Positions 27,363 to 36,160 of a DNA stretch of 64,000 nt are shown one piece after another. Numbering within the stretch: position 1 is the stretch's first letter; each line of letters starts with the position of its first letter. The stretch spans positions 1 through 64,000 of the forward strand of contig NVWM01000001.1 of NCBI GenBank assembly GCA_002733665.1, written 5' to 3'. The notes under the pieces are model-generated. The model was given only the letters and a program-made list of their open reading frames with translations, had not been told where the DNA came from and ran no database searches. Both the position numbers and the translations under genes were made by a program. This DNA is from Lutibacter sp. (GTDB lineage Bacteria; Bacteroidota; Bacteroidia; Flavobacteriales; Flavobacteriaceae).

Positions 27363-28454
27363 TTAAACGTTAAAACGGAAATTCATCATATCACCATCCT
27401 GCACGATATATTCTTTTCCTTCAATACCTAGTTTTCCAGCATCACGAACTTTTGCTTCTGTACCATACAAAACATAGTCATCGTATTTAATAACTTCAGC
27501 ACGAATAAACCCTTTTTCAAAATCGGTGTGAATTACTCCTGCTGCTTGTGGTGCAGTATCACCAACATTTATAGTCCAAGCTCTTACTTCTTTAACTCCT
27601 GCAGTAAAGTAGGTCTGTAAATTTAATAATTTATATGCTGCACGAATCAATTTTGATGCTCCAGGTTCTTTTAAGCCTAAATCTTCGAGAAACATTTGAC
27701 GTTCTTCATATTCTTCCAGTTCAGTAATATCAGCTTCTGTTGCAACTGCTAAAATAATAACTTCAGCATCTTCATCTTTTACCGCTTCTTTTACAGCATC
27801 AACATACGCATTTCCAGAAACTGCAGCTTTATCATCAACGTTACAAACATAAAGGATTGGTTTGTCTGTCAATAATTGTAAAGGCTTTAAGTATTCTCTT
27901 TCATCTTCAGTTAAATCAATAGAACGAACAGAATTAAAACCTTCTAATCCTTGTGCAGCTTTAGTTAACGTATCAAATTCCTTTGTTGCTTCTTTATCTC
28001 CTGTTCTTGAAGCCTTTTTAACTTTTTCAAGTCTTTTTTCAATGGCTTCTAAATCTTTTAATTGCAATTCAACATCAATAGTTCCTTTATCTCTTACAGG
28101 ATCAATTCCTTCTTCTACATGCACAATATTATCATTATCAAAACAACGCAAAACGTGAATAATAGCATCTGTTTCACGAATGTTCCCCAAAAATTTATTT
28201 CCAAGCCCTTCTCCTTTACTTGCTCCCTTTACCAATCCAGCAATATCAACAATCTCAACAGTTGCAGGCATTACGCGTTCTGGATTTACTAATTCTTCTA
28301 ATTTTTGCAATCTAGAATCTGGAACATTTACAACGCCAATATTTGGCTCGATAGTACAAAACGGAAAGTTTGCACTTTGTGCTTTTGCGTTTGATAAACA
28401 ATTAAATAAGGTTGATTTTCCTACGTTTGGTAATCCTACAATTCCTGCCTTCAT
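27363..28454 (-). CDS. ychF: Redox-regulated ATPase YchF (OLA1 family)
   Basis: YchF is a ribosome-associated Obg-family P-loop protein that prefers ATP. The start at 28454 (MKAGIVGLPNVGKSTLF) gives the family-standard length of 363 residues; an upstream in-frame ATG would add 8 unconserved residues. Walker A is GLPNVGKST (about 7-15), switch II is DIAGLVKGASKGEGLGNKFL (about 66-85), and the NVDD region stands where G proteins have NKxD. A TGS-like C-terminal domain (about 280-363) ends DGDMMNFRFNV. A -7-like box TATATTTG (minus strand, 28476-28483) lies just upstream. Confidence 0.96.
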   Translation of the reverse strand: MKAGIVGLPNVGKSTLFNCLSNAKAQSANFPFCTIEPNIGVVNVPDSRLQKLEELVNPERVMPATVEIVDIAGLVKGASKGEGLGNKFLGNIRETDAIIHVLRCFDNDNIVHVEEGIDPVRDKGTIDVELQLKDLEAIEKRLEKVKKASRTGDKEATKEFDTLTKAAQGLEGFNSVRSIDLTEDEREYLKPLQLLTDKPILYVCNVDDKAAVSGNAYVDAVKEAVKDEDAEVIILAVATEADITELEEYEERQMFLEDLGLKEPGASKLIRAAYKLLNLQTYFTAGVKEVRAWTINVGDTAPQAAGVIHTDFEKGFIRAEVIKYDDYVLYGTEAKVRDAGKLGIEGKEYIVQDGDMMNFRFNV

Positions 28455-28533
28455 TATTGATAAATTTTTGAGGTGCAAATATAGTATATCGTTTTAAATT
28501 TAATTCTATATTTATAGAGTAAATATTTTTGCT

Positions 28534-29226
28534 ATGCGTAAAAAAAGAATTGTTGTACTTACTGGTGCTGGAATAAGCGCAGAATCTGGAATAAAGACCT
28601 TTAGAGATGCTGATGGTCTATGGGAAGGACATGATGTTATGGAAGTTGCAACACCTGAAGGTTGGCAGCGAAACACTTCTTTAGTGTTAGGTTTTTACAA
28701 TCAAAGGAGAAAACAACTATTAACTGTTCAACCAAATAATGCACATAAATTACTCTTTTTATTAGAAGAAGAATACACTATTTCTATCATAACTCAAAAT
28801 GTTGATGATTTACATGAACGTTCTGGAAGTACTAACGTAATTCATTTGCATGGCGAGTTACGAAAAGTGAGAAGTACTATTGATGAAACTTTAGTTTATA
28901 ATTGGAATACAGATTTGAAATTTGGAGATGTCTGCAAAAAAGGTACTCAATTACGTCCACATATTGTTTGGTTTGGTGAGGCTGTTCCAAATTTAAGTTT
29001 GGCTGAAGAAATTACTCAAACTGCCGATATTCTCATTATTATTGGAACTTCTATGCAAGTGTATCCTGCAGCAAATTTGATTTATCATTGTAAAGATGGT
29101 GTTCCAATTTATTTCATTGATCCCAAGCCTAGTATAACTGAAAATCAGTTTAAAAACTTGACTGTTATTGCAGAAAAAGCAACTATTGGGATGGAAAAAC
29201 TATACAAAATCTTATCTAAACCTTAA
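28534..29226 (+). CDS. Sir2-family NAD-dependent deacylase lacking the zinc site
   Basis: Sirtuins remove acyl groups from lysines using NAD. The 230-residue protein has the NAD motif GAGISAESGIKTFRD (about 11-25), TQNVDDLHERSG (about 88) and the catalytic His in HLHGE (about H106). Y55-xx-R58 (FYNQRRKQL) is the pair that favours succinyl/malonyl-lysine in SIRT5/CobB-type enzymes. The zinc-binding CxxC pairs expected at about 112-135 are absent; only Cys134 is present. This may be an inherited zinc-less form. A -7-like TATTTTTG box lies only 3 nt before the ATG, so the true transcription start is unclear. Confidence 0.88.
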   Translation: MRKKRIVVLTGAGISAESGIKTFRDADGLWEGHDVMEVATPEGWQRNTSLVLGFYNQRRKQLLTVQPNNAHKLLFLLEEEYTISIITQNVDDLHERSGSTNVIHLHGELRKVRSTIDETLVYNWNTDLKFGDVCKKGTQLRPHIVWFGEAVPNLSLAEEITQTADILIIIGTSMQVYPAANLIYHCKDGVPIYFIDPKPSITENQFKNLTVIAEKATIGMEKLYKILSKP

Positions 29227-29446
29227 CTATAATATATCCTTTCGAAGTTTTTCTATAATGTTTACCATTCCAGAAATAATATCGTTTCCCTTTAATAACT
29301 ACTATTTTATGGTTTTTTGGAGCGTACTTAACATAAACTACTTTTGCTTTTTGATGATTATAACGTGCAGGTTTTGTATGAACAACACACGATTGCAAAC
29401 TAAATGCGAATATGAATGCAACTAAAAGTAAAAGGAAATTTTTCAT
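29216..29446 (-). CDS. Small secreted lipoprotein, DUF6515-like
   Basis: This is a 76-residue protein with a lipoprotein signal ending FSLQSCVV (Cys20). A basic, Tyr-rich mature part follows, with GKRYYFWNGKHYRKTSKGYIIVKV. Such G-x-YY-x(3)G-x-HY repeats occur in Bacteroidota envelope proteins of unknown role. Its end overlaps the end of the sirtuin gene by 11 nt in convergent orientation. Family assignment is tentative. Confidence 0.7.
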   Translation of the reverse strand: MKNFLLLLVAFIFAFSLQSCVVHTKPARYNHQKAKVVYVKYAPKNHKIVVIKGKRYYFWNGKHYRKTSKGYIIVKV

Positions 29447-29509
29447 AATTTCTGTTTTTATATATTTTATACTTTGACAGAAATAATTGGAAAAGGTTTA
29501 AAAAGTAAT

Positions 29510-29866
<357 letters not shown>

Positions 29867-29913
29867 TTATTGCATTAAATTTGCCTACAAAAATACGGCA
29901 AAAGTTTTAAAAA

Positions 29914-30972
29914 ATGAAATTAGTAAATAGAATATCCGCATTTGAGAAATTAGGTGACTTTTTAAGTCAATTTTCTACGAAAGGTATTGAAAACAAAGAG
30001 AATATCCTTTATAATGATTTATTTTTTGATATATTTAAAACACAAATTAAACGAGCAAAAGAATACAATGGCTGGTTTACTGACGAAAATGTATTATTTT
30101 CTCTCGAAAATTGGGGGAAATCACTCTCAAAAGAGAGCCTTTCAAAGTGGACTTCAGCATATACATTTCCAGAAAAAACAAACAAAACAATTGCCATTAT
30201 TATGGCCGGAAATATACCATTAGTTGGTTTTCATGATTTCTTATCTGTTTTAATTTCAGGAAATAATGTACTTGCAAAATTATCATCAAATGATAAGCAT
30301 TTTCTTCCATTAATTGCCAAATATTTAGAACACGTAGAACCAGAATTTAAAGGCGCTATTTCATTTACTGATAAAGAATTAACCGATTTTGATGCTGTTA
30401 TTGCCACAGGAAGCGACAATACAGCACGCTATTTTGAGTATTATTTCGGCAAGTATCCAAGTATTATCAGAAAAAACAGAAACTCTGTAGCAATCTTAAC
30501 AGGAAATGAAACAGAAATTGAATTAGACGCTTTTGGTGAAGATATTTTTAGATATTTTGGCTTAGGATGCAGAAATGTTTCGAAAATATTTGTTCCTGCC
30601 AATTATGATTTTGACAAATTATTTAAAGCGATTTTTAAATATGGTGATATTATCAATTATAACAAATATCAAAATAATTACGATTACAACAAAGCAGTGT
30701 ATTTAATGAGTCTTTTCAAACTTCAAGAAAACGGGTTTTTGATGCTCAAAGAAGACCCTAGTTACTCCTCACCTATTGCTACGTTATTCTATGAGTATTA
30801 CAGTTCAGAAGAAAAGCTACTTCAAAAACTAAATAAAGATGCTGATAAAATTCAGTGTGTTGTTGGAAATATCAATATTAAAAATAGAGTTAATTTTGGA
30901 GAAACACAGACGCCAAAATTATGGGATTATGCAGATGACATTGATACAATTAACTTTATAAACAGCCTATAA
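29914..30972 (+). CDS. Acyl-CoA reductase, LuxC-like
   Basis: The LuxC/AcrC family reduces acyl-CoA or acyl-protein thioesters to aldehydes with NADPH. The 352-residue protein has MAGNIPLVGFHDFLSVLISG (about 98-116), which is the family nucleotide-binding region. A candidate catalytic Cys219 lies in FRYFGLGCRNVSKIFVP. There is no signal peptide. It precedes the serine genes by 90 nt, a linkage often seen in Flavobacteriia. Its physiological substrate is unknown; no lux genes are present, so bioluminescence is not implied. Confidence 0.87.
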   Translation: MKLVNRISAFEKLGDFLSQFSTKGIENKENILYNDLFFDIFKTQIKRAKEYNGWFTDENVLFSLENWGKSLSKESLSKWTSAYTFPEKTNKTIAIIMAGNIPLVGFHDFLSVLISGNNVLAKLSSNDKHFLPLIAKYLEHVEPEFKGAISFTDKELTDFDAVIATGSDNTARYFEYYFGKYPSIIRKNRNSVAILTGNETEIELDAFGEDIFRYFGLGCRNVSKIFVPANYDFDKLFKAIFKYGDIINYNKYQNNYDYNKAVYLMSLFKLQENGFLMLKEDPSYSSPIATLFYEYYSSEEKLLQKLNKDADKIQCVVGNINIKNRVNFGETQTPKLWDYADDIDTINFINSL

Positions 30973-31062
30973 TAGTGTTGAAAAAATTGCAAATAATTTA
31001 TTCATTTTGTAGTAAATAATTCCCTTTTTTTATAGAAATTTGCTTATTAATATTTATCGACA

Positions 31063-32121
31063 ATGAAGAAACATAATTTTAGTGCAGGACCATGCATTTT
31101 ACCACAAGAAGTTTTAAAAAAAGCATCAGATGCTATTCTTAATTTTAACAATGATAATCTTTCATTGATTGAAATTTCTCACAGAAGTAAACCTTTTGTA
31201 GCAGTGATGGATAAGGCAATTAGTCTTGTAAAAGAATTACTTAATTTACCTGAAGGATATTCTGCTATGTTTTTGCAAGGAGGCGCAAGTATGCAATTCT
31301 TAATGACCTCATATAATTTAATGAAGGTTGATGGTAAAGCAGCATATTTAGACACAGGAGCTTGGAGTTCTAAAGCATTAAAAGAAGCAAAATTATTTGG
31401 AGAAGTTGATGTAGTTGCATCATCAAAAGATAAAGGATATAATTATATTCCAAAAAATTATACTATTCCTTCAGATACAGATTATCTACATTTAACAAGT
31501 AATAATACTATTTACGGAACCCAATTAAAAGATTTTCCAAAAACAGAAGGATTGTTAGTTTGTGATATGAGTTCTGATATTTTTTCACGACAAATAGATT
31601 TCACACAGTTTGATTTGATTTATGCTGGCGCACAAAAAAATATGGGGCCTGCAGGTGCAACATTGGTAATCGTAAAAGATGAAATATTAGGAAAAACAGG
31701 AAGAAAAATCCCTTCAATGCTTGATTATCAGACACATATTGATAAAGAAAGCATGTTCAATACACCACCCGTTTTTGCTGTTTTTACTTCAATGTTGACA
31801 TTGCAATGGCTAAAAGATTTAGGTGGAATAGCAGCAATTGAAAAAATAAATGAAGAAAAAGCAGCATTATTATATGCCGAAATAGATAATAATCCAGCAT
31901 TTGTTGGTTTTGCAGCAAAAGAAGATAGATCATCAATGAATGTTACTTTTAATTTGACAGATCAAAATAATCAAGAAAAGTTTGACAAACTTTGGAATGA
32001 AGCAGGAATAAACGGATTAAAAGGACATCGTTCTGTTGGAGGATATAGAGCAAGTATCTACAATGCATTACCTCTTGAGAGTGTAGAAGTATTGGTAAAC
32101 GTGATGAAACAGATTAAATAA
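31063..32121 (+). CDS. serC: Phosphoserine aminotransferase
   Basis: SerC converts 3-phosphohydroxypyruvate and glutamate to phosphoserine (serine biosynthesis, and pyridoxal phosphate synthesis in some bacteria). The 352-residue protein starts KHNFSAGPCILPQEV, typical of the family. It has LQGGASMQF (about 72) binding the cofactor phosphate and the PLP lysine K192 in YAGAQKNMGPAG. It is followed by serA after a palindromic repeat, so the two consecutive serine-pathway enzymes are probably co-transcribed. Confidence 0.96.
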   Translation: MKKHNFSAGPCILPQEVLKKASDAILNFNNDNLSLIEISHRSKPFVAVMDKAISLVKELLNLPEGYSAMFLQGGASMQFLMTSYNLMKVDGKAAYLDTGAWSSKALKEAKLFGEVDVVASSKDKGYNYIPKNYTIPSDTDYLHLTSNNTIYGTQLKDFPKTEGLLVCDMSSDIFSRQIDFTQFDLIYAGAQKNMGPAGATLVIVKDEILGKTGRKIPSMLDYQTHIDKESMFNTPPVFAVFTSMLTLQWLKDLGGIAAIEKINEEKAALLYAEIDNNPAFVGFAAKEDRSSMNVTFNLTDQNNQEKFDKLWNEAGINGLKGHRSVGGYRASIYNALPLESVEVLVNVMKQIK

Positions 32122-32145
32122 ACTCAGGAATCCAAACTGAAAATA

Positions 32146-32169
32146 GATTCCTGCCTTCGCAGGAATGAC
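32146..32169. repeat. Palindromic repeat TTCCTGCCTTCGCAGGAA, copy 2
   Basis: This is an intact 24-nt copy with a degenerate opposing arm (CAGGAATCC) about 20 nt upstream. It sits between serC and serA. Its last bases create an in-frame ATG that could extend serA by six codons. Confidence 0.85.
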
Positions 32170-32182
32170 AAAACAAGAAAAC

Positions 32183-33133
32183 ATGAAAGTATTAGCAAAC
32201 GACGGAATAGCACAAAGTGGAGTTACAGCATTAGAAAATGCAGGTTACGAAGTAATTCTAACAACTGTAGCGCAAAATCAATTGGTAGACTATATCAATA
32301 AAAACGAAATTACAGTGCTGTTAGTAAGAAGTGCAACCAAAGTACGAACTGATATTATTGATGGTTGTCCGTCTTTAAAAATTATTGGTCGTGGAGGCGT
32401 TGGAATGGATAATATAGATGTTGAATATGCTCGTGAAAAAGGATTAAAAGTTATCAATACACCTGCAGCATCATCACATTCGGTTGCAGAATTGGTTTTT
32501 GGTCACCTTTTTGGAATGGCACGTTTCTTACATAATACTAATAGAGACATGCCTTTAGAAGGAGATACTAACTTTAAAGGATTGAAAAAAGCAGCAGCAA
32601 AAGGTGTTGAATTAAAAGGAAAAACATTAGGAGTTCTTGGTATTGGTAGAATCGGTCAAGCAACTGCAAAAGTGGCGTTAGCAAACGGAATGAAAGTTGT
32701 TGCTTTTGATCCATTTATAGAAGATGTAAATTTAGAACTAGAGTTTTTTGATGGTCAGACAGTAAACTTCGACATCAAAACTATTTCTAAAGAAGAAGTC
32801 TTAAAGCAAGCAGATTTTATTACACTTCACGTTCCTGCACAAAAAGAATATGTAATAGGAAAAGAAGAATTTGACATGATGAAAGAAGGTGTAATTCTTG
32901 TAAATGCTGCACGTGGAGGCGTTGTAGACGAAGTTGCATTGGTAAACGCAATTGAGCAAGGAAAAGTTTCAAACGCCGCATTAGACGTTTTTGAAAACGA
33001 GCCAACACCTGAAATGCAATTATTAATGAATCCGGCATTATCACTATCTCCACATATTGGTGCTGCAACTGGCGAAGCACAAGACAGAATAGGAATGGAA
33101 TTAGCAGAACAAATTATCTCAATTTTAGGATAA
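32183..33133 (+). CDS. serA: D-3-phosphoglycerate dehydrogenase, short form
   Basis: This enzyme oxidises 3-phosphoglycerate with NAD, the first serine-pathway step. The chosen start (MKVLANDGIAQSG) gives 316 residues. The ATG 18 nt upstream lies in the palindromic repeat and is unlikely. The NAD fold is GVLGIGRIGQATAKVA (about 147). The catalytic Arg is in NAARGGVVDE (with the Glu further on in FENEP) and the His in SPHIGAATGEA. There is no C-terminal ACT domain, so serine feedback of the E. coli type is not expected. The next gene follows after 4 nt. Confidence 0.95.
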   Translation: MKVLANDGIAQSGVTALENAGYEVILTTVAQNQLVDYINKNEITVLLVRSATKVRTDIIDGCPSLKIIGRGGVGMDNIDVEYAREKGLKVINTPAASSHSVAELVFGHLFGMARFLHNTNRDMPLEGDTNFKGLKKAAAKGVELKGKTLGVLGIGRIGQATAKVALANGMKVVAFDPFIEDVNLELEFFDGQTVNFDIKTISKEEVLKQADFITLHVPAQKEYVIGKEEFDMMKEGVILVNAARGGVVDEVALVNAIEQGKVSNAALDVFENEPTPEMQLLMNPALSLSPHIGAATGEAQDRIGMELAEQIISILG

Positions 33134-33137
33134 TTTA

Positions 33138-34373
33138 ATGGCTACTGTAAAACCATTTAGAGCCGTACGAGCGCAAAGAGACAAAATAGCTTTGGTTTCT
33201 TCGCGTTCATATGAATCTTATACTGACGCAGAATTAGGAGCTCAACTTGAGTTTAATCCTTTGTCTTTTCTACATATAATAAGTCCAAGTTATAAGTCTC
33301 AACACGAAACTTCGGCAGAAGAGCGTTTTTCTATGATTCGCAGTCGATATATAGAGTTTAAAGAAAATAATCTCTTGACAAAAGATGAGAAGCCTACATT
33401 TTATATTTATAAGAAAGTAACAAAAGAGACTACTTTTTGTGGAATTATTGCTGCAACTTCGTCTGAGGATTATCAAAATGATATTATTAAAAAACATGAA
33501 GAAACTATTCACAGTCGAGAAGTTTTATTTGAAAAATATCTAAAAACAGTTGGTTTTAATGCCGAGCCTGTACTACTCACCTATCCTGACAATAGCATTA
33601 TAGAAAATATACTTCTTAAATATCAAGAGCAACGTGCAGAGTATGAGTTTACATCGCGTGATATGAAATCTCATTACGTTTGGTTGGTAACAGATGCAAA
33701 TGATATTTCAACAATTTCTGATGAGTTTGAAAAGATGAATGCGATTTATATTGCTGATGGTCATCATCGTTCTGCCTCATCTTCACTCTTAACTAAAGAC
33801 TTAAAATTAAGTAATTCAAATCACAATGGTTCAGAAGATTATAATTTTTTTATGAGTTATTTAATTCCAGAATCTAATTTAAAAATATCTTCTTTTAATA
33901 GATTTGTAAAAGATTTAAACGGACTTACAAAAGAGCAATTTTTAGTTAAACTTGATGAATGGTTTAGTGTTACAAATCTAGGTCAGCAATTATACAATCC
34001 TTCAAAGAAACATCATTTTTCTATGTATTTAGATGGTGAGTTTTACTCACTATACCTTCGGAAAACTATCTATAAAATAAAAAATGCATTAAGCGATTTA
34101 GACGCGCAGTTATTATATGACACCATATTGCACCCAATCTTAGGTATTGATGATTTGCGCAATAGCGACAAATTAAAATACAAACCAGCAAAAATTGCAG
34201 AAATAGATTTAAAAACGGAAGTAGACTCTGGGAAATTTAAAGTTTCTTTTGGCTTATATCCAGCAACTGTAGCACAATTAAAAGCAATTGCTGATGCAAA
34301 CCTTAAAATGCCACCAAAAAGTACGTATATTGAACCTAAATTACGAAGTGGTTTAACTTTGTATGAATTTTAA
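33138..34373 (+). CDS. DUF1015 family protein
   Basis: DUF1015 proteins are widespread, often beside serA and serC, and of uncertain biochemical role; an enzymatic or kinase-related function in serine metabolism has been suggested for some members. The 411-residue protein has the family motifs KPFRAVRAQRDKIALVSSRSY (about 5-25), YIADGHHRSASS (about 209-220, the most conserved part) and a C-terminal PPKSTYIEPKLRSGL. It starts 4 nt after serA and overlaps or abuts yggS, so it is in the same operon. Confidence 0.92.
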   Translation: MATVKPFRAVRAQRDKIALVSSRSYESYTDAELGAQLEFNPLSFLHIISPSYKSQHETSAEERFSMIRSRYIEFKENNLLTKDEKPTFYIYKKVTKETTFCGIIAATSSEDYQNDIIKKHEETIHSREVLFEKYLKTVGFNAEPVLLTYPDNSIIENILLKYQEQRAEYEFTSRDMKSHYVWLVTDANDISTISDEFEKMNAIYIADGHHRSASSSLLTKDLKLSNSNHNGSEDYNFFMSYLIPESNLKISSFNRFVKDLNGLTKEQFLVKLDEWFSVTNLGQQLYNPSKKHHFSMYLDGEFYSLYLRKTIYKIKNALSDLDAQLLYDTILHPILGIDDLRNSDKLKYKPAKIAEIDLKTEVDSGKFKVSFGLYPATVAQLKAIADANLKMPPKSTYIEPKLRSGLTLYEF

Positions 34374-34383
34374 TCAACCTTAT

Positions 34384-35034
34384 ATGTCTATTGCTGATAA
34401 TCTGCAAAAAATCACAACTCTACTTCCAAATTCTGTAACACTTGTAGCAGTTTCTAAAACAAAACCAATTAGTTCTATTTTAGATGCTTATAATAACGGA
34501 CAGCGAATATTTGGAGAGAATCGAATCCAAGAAATGGTTGAGAAGTATGATGAATTACCAAAAGATATTCAATGGCACATGATTGGTCATTTACAAAAGA
34601 ATAAGGTCAAATATATGGCACATTTTGTAGATTTGATTCATGGTGTTGACAGTTTTAAAACATTAAAAGAGATAAACAAACAAGCAAAAAAGCACAATAG
34701 GATTATCAACTGTTTATTGCAAGTAAAAATAGCACAAGAAGAAACTAAATTTGGCTTAGAAGTATCAGAAATTAAAGCAATTTTAATTGATGATGAATTT
34801 AAACAATTAAAAAATATTTCTATTGTTGGTTTGATGGGAATGGCAAGTTTCACAAGTGATACAACGCAATTAAGAGATGAATTTGCAGCTTTAAAGTCAG
34901 TTTTTAAAGAACTTAAAATTCAAAACTCTCAACTCACAACTTTGTCTATGGGAATGAGTGGTGATTATAACATTGCAATAGAAGAAGGAAGCACCATGAT
35001 ACGTGTTGGAAGTGCTATTTTTGGGAATAGATAA
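34384..35034 (+). CDS. yggS: YggS family pyridoxal phosphate-binding protein
   Basis: YggS/PLPBP proteins bind PLP without catalysing a known reaction and keep PLP homeostasis. The start at 34384 (MSIADNLQKI) is preferred; an ATG 21 nt earlier overlaps the DUF1015 gene. The PLP lysine is in LVAVSKTKP (about residue 28). The family signatures GENRIQEM, WHMIGHLQKNK and MGMSGDYNIAIEEGSTMIRVG are present. It is 216 residues long. It is the last gene of the serC-serA-DUF1015-yggS set, which includes a PLP enzyme. Confidence 0.94.
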   Translation: MSIADNLQKITTLLPNSVTLVAVSKTKPISSILDAYNNGQRIFGENRIQEMVEKYDELPKDIQWHMIGHLQKNKVKYMAHFVDLIHGVDSFKTLKEINKQAKKHNRIINCLLQVKIAQEETKFGLEVSEIKAILIDDEFKQLKNISIVGLMGMASFTSDTTQLRDEFAALKSVFKELKIQNSQLTTLSMGMSGDYNIAIEEGSTMIRVGSAIFGNR

Positions 35035-35064
35035 TTCGATAAAAATAATTAATAAAACAAACAT

Positions 35065-36144
35065 TTGTACGTAATACTTGATATAGAAACTACTGGAGGA
35101 AAATTTAACGAAGAAGGAATAACTGAAATTGCAGCCTATAAATACAACGGACACGAAATTGTAGATCAATTTATAACACTTGTAAATCCTGAGCGAGACA
35201 TTCAACCATTTGTAGTAAATTTAACTGGAATTAATAGTGGAATGCTCCGTAATGCACCAAAATTCTATGAAATTGCAAAACGCATTATTGAAATGACTGA
35301 AGATTGCGTTATAGTTGCTCATAACTCAAATTTTGATTACCGGATTTTAAAAACCGAATTTAGACGGTTAGGTTTTGATTTTCAAAGAGAAACACTTTGT
35401 ACAGTTGAATTGACTAAAAAATTAATTCCAGATTTAGATTCTTACAGTCTAGGAAAACTTTGCAAAACTTTATGCATACCTGTTTCAAACAGGCATCGTG
35501 CCGAAGGAGATGCATTAGCAACAGTCAAACTATTCAAACTGTTGATAGATAAAGATACCGAAAAAACAATTCTTAAAAACTCAATTAAACAGGGATTGGC
35601 TAAGGAATTATCTTCAAAATTTCAAATAATTTTAGATGATTTACCTTCAAAAAATGGTGTGTTTTATCTTCATAAAAAAAATGGTGAGATTTTATACATA
35701 GGTAAAGGAAAAAACATAAAGAGTAGTGTCAATAAGATATTCTTAAAAACTTCAAAAAAAGCAAAAACACTGCAGCAATTATTGTTTTCTATTTCATACG
35801 AACTTTCTGGAAATGAACTAATTAATCAATTAAAATTTCACAAAGAAGTTCTTGCAAATAAGCCTAAGTTTAATCTTTATTACCCAAAGAAAGTAATAAA
35901 GATTGAATTTAGCAATAGCAATCTTATCATAGTAGATAAAGGAAGGAGTATCGGAGAGAAATCAATAATATTGATTGAAAACGAGATACTTTTAGGGTTT
36001 TGTTTTGTAGATTTGGAATATCAAATTAGCACAATTGAAGTGTTAAAATCATTAATTGTTCCATTAGAGAATAGCCTGGAAAATAGATTTTTTGTAAAAA
36101 ATCATTTACAGAAAAATAAAGTTGAAAAAATTATTCGGTTTTAA
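35065..36144 (+). CDS. DnaQ-like exonuclease fused to a GIY-YIG domain
   Basis: This is a 359-residue two-domain nuclease. The N-terminal DEDDh exonuclease has DIETTGG (about 5-11), HNSNFDYRIL (about 92) and HRAEGDALAT (about 143-152). A UvrC-like GIY-YIG domain (about 195-275) has GVFYLHKKNGEILYIGKGKN. The usual Arg after the YIG helix seems replaced (KNIKSSVNKIF), so endonuclease activity is uncertain. The start is a TTG at 35065: no upstream ATG is in frame and the protein begins with the conserved YVILDIETTGG. Similar fusions resemble E. coli Cho joined to an epsilon-type exonuclease and probably act in repair. Confidence 0.88.
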   Translation: MYVILDIETTGGKFNEEGITEIAAYKYNGHEIVDQFITLVNPERDIQPFVVNLTGINSGMLRNAPKFYEIAKRIIEMTEDCVIVAHNSNFDYRILKTEFRRLGFDFQRETLCTVELTKKLIPDLDSYSLGKLCKTLCIPVSNRHRAEGDALATVKLFKLLIDKDTEKTILKNSIKQGLAKELSSKFQIILDDLPSKNGVFYLHKKNGEILYIGKGKNIKSSVNKIFLKTSKKAKTLQQLLFSISYELSGNELINQLKFHKEVLANKPKFNLYYPKKVIKIEFSNSNLIIVDKGRSIGEKSIILIENEILLGFCFVDLEYQISTIEVLKSLIVPLENSLENRFFVKNHLQKNKVEKIIRF

Positions 36145-36160
36145 AAAGTTGCAAATTTAT

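Noticed and set aside
29914-30972. LuxC similarity as a sign of bioluminescence.
   Set aside because: No luxA, luxB, luxD or luxE nearby; the family is common in non-luminous Flavobacteriia.
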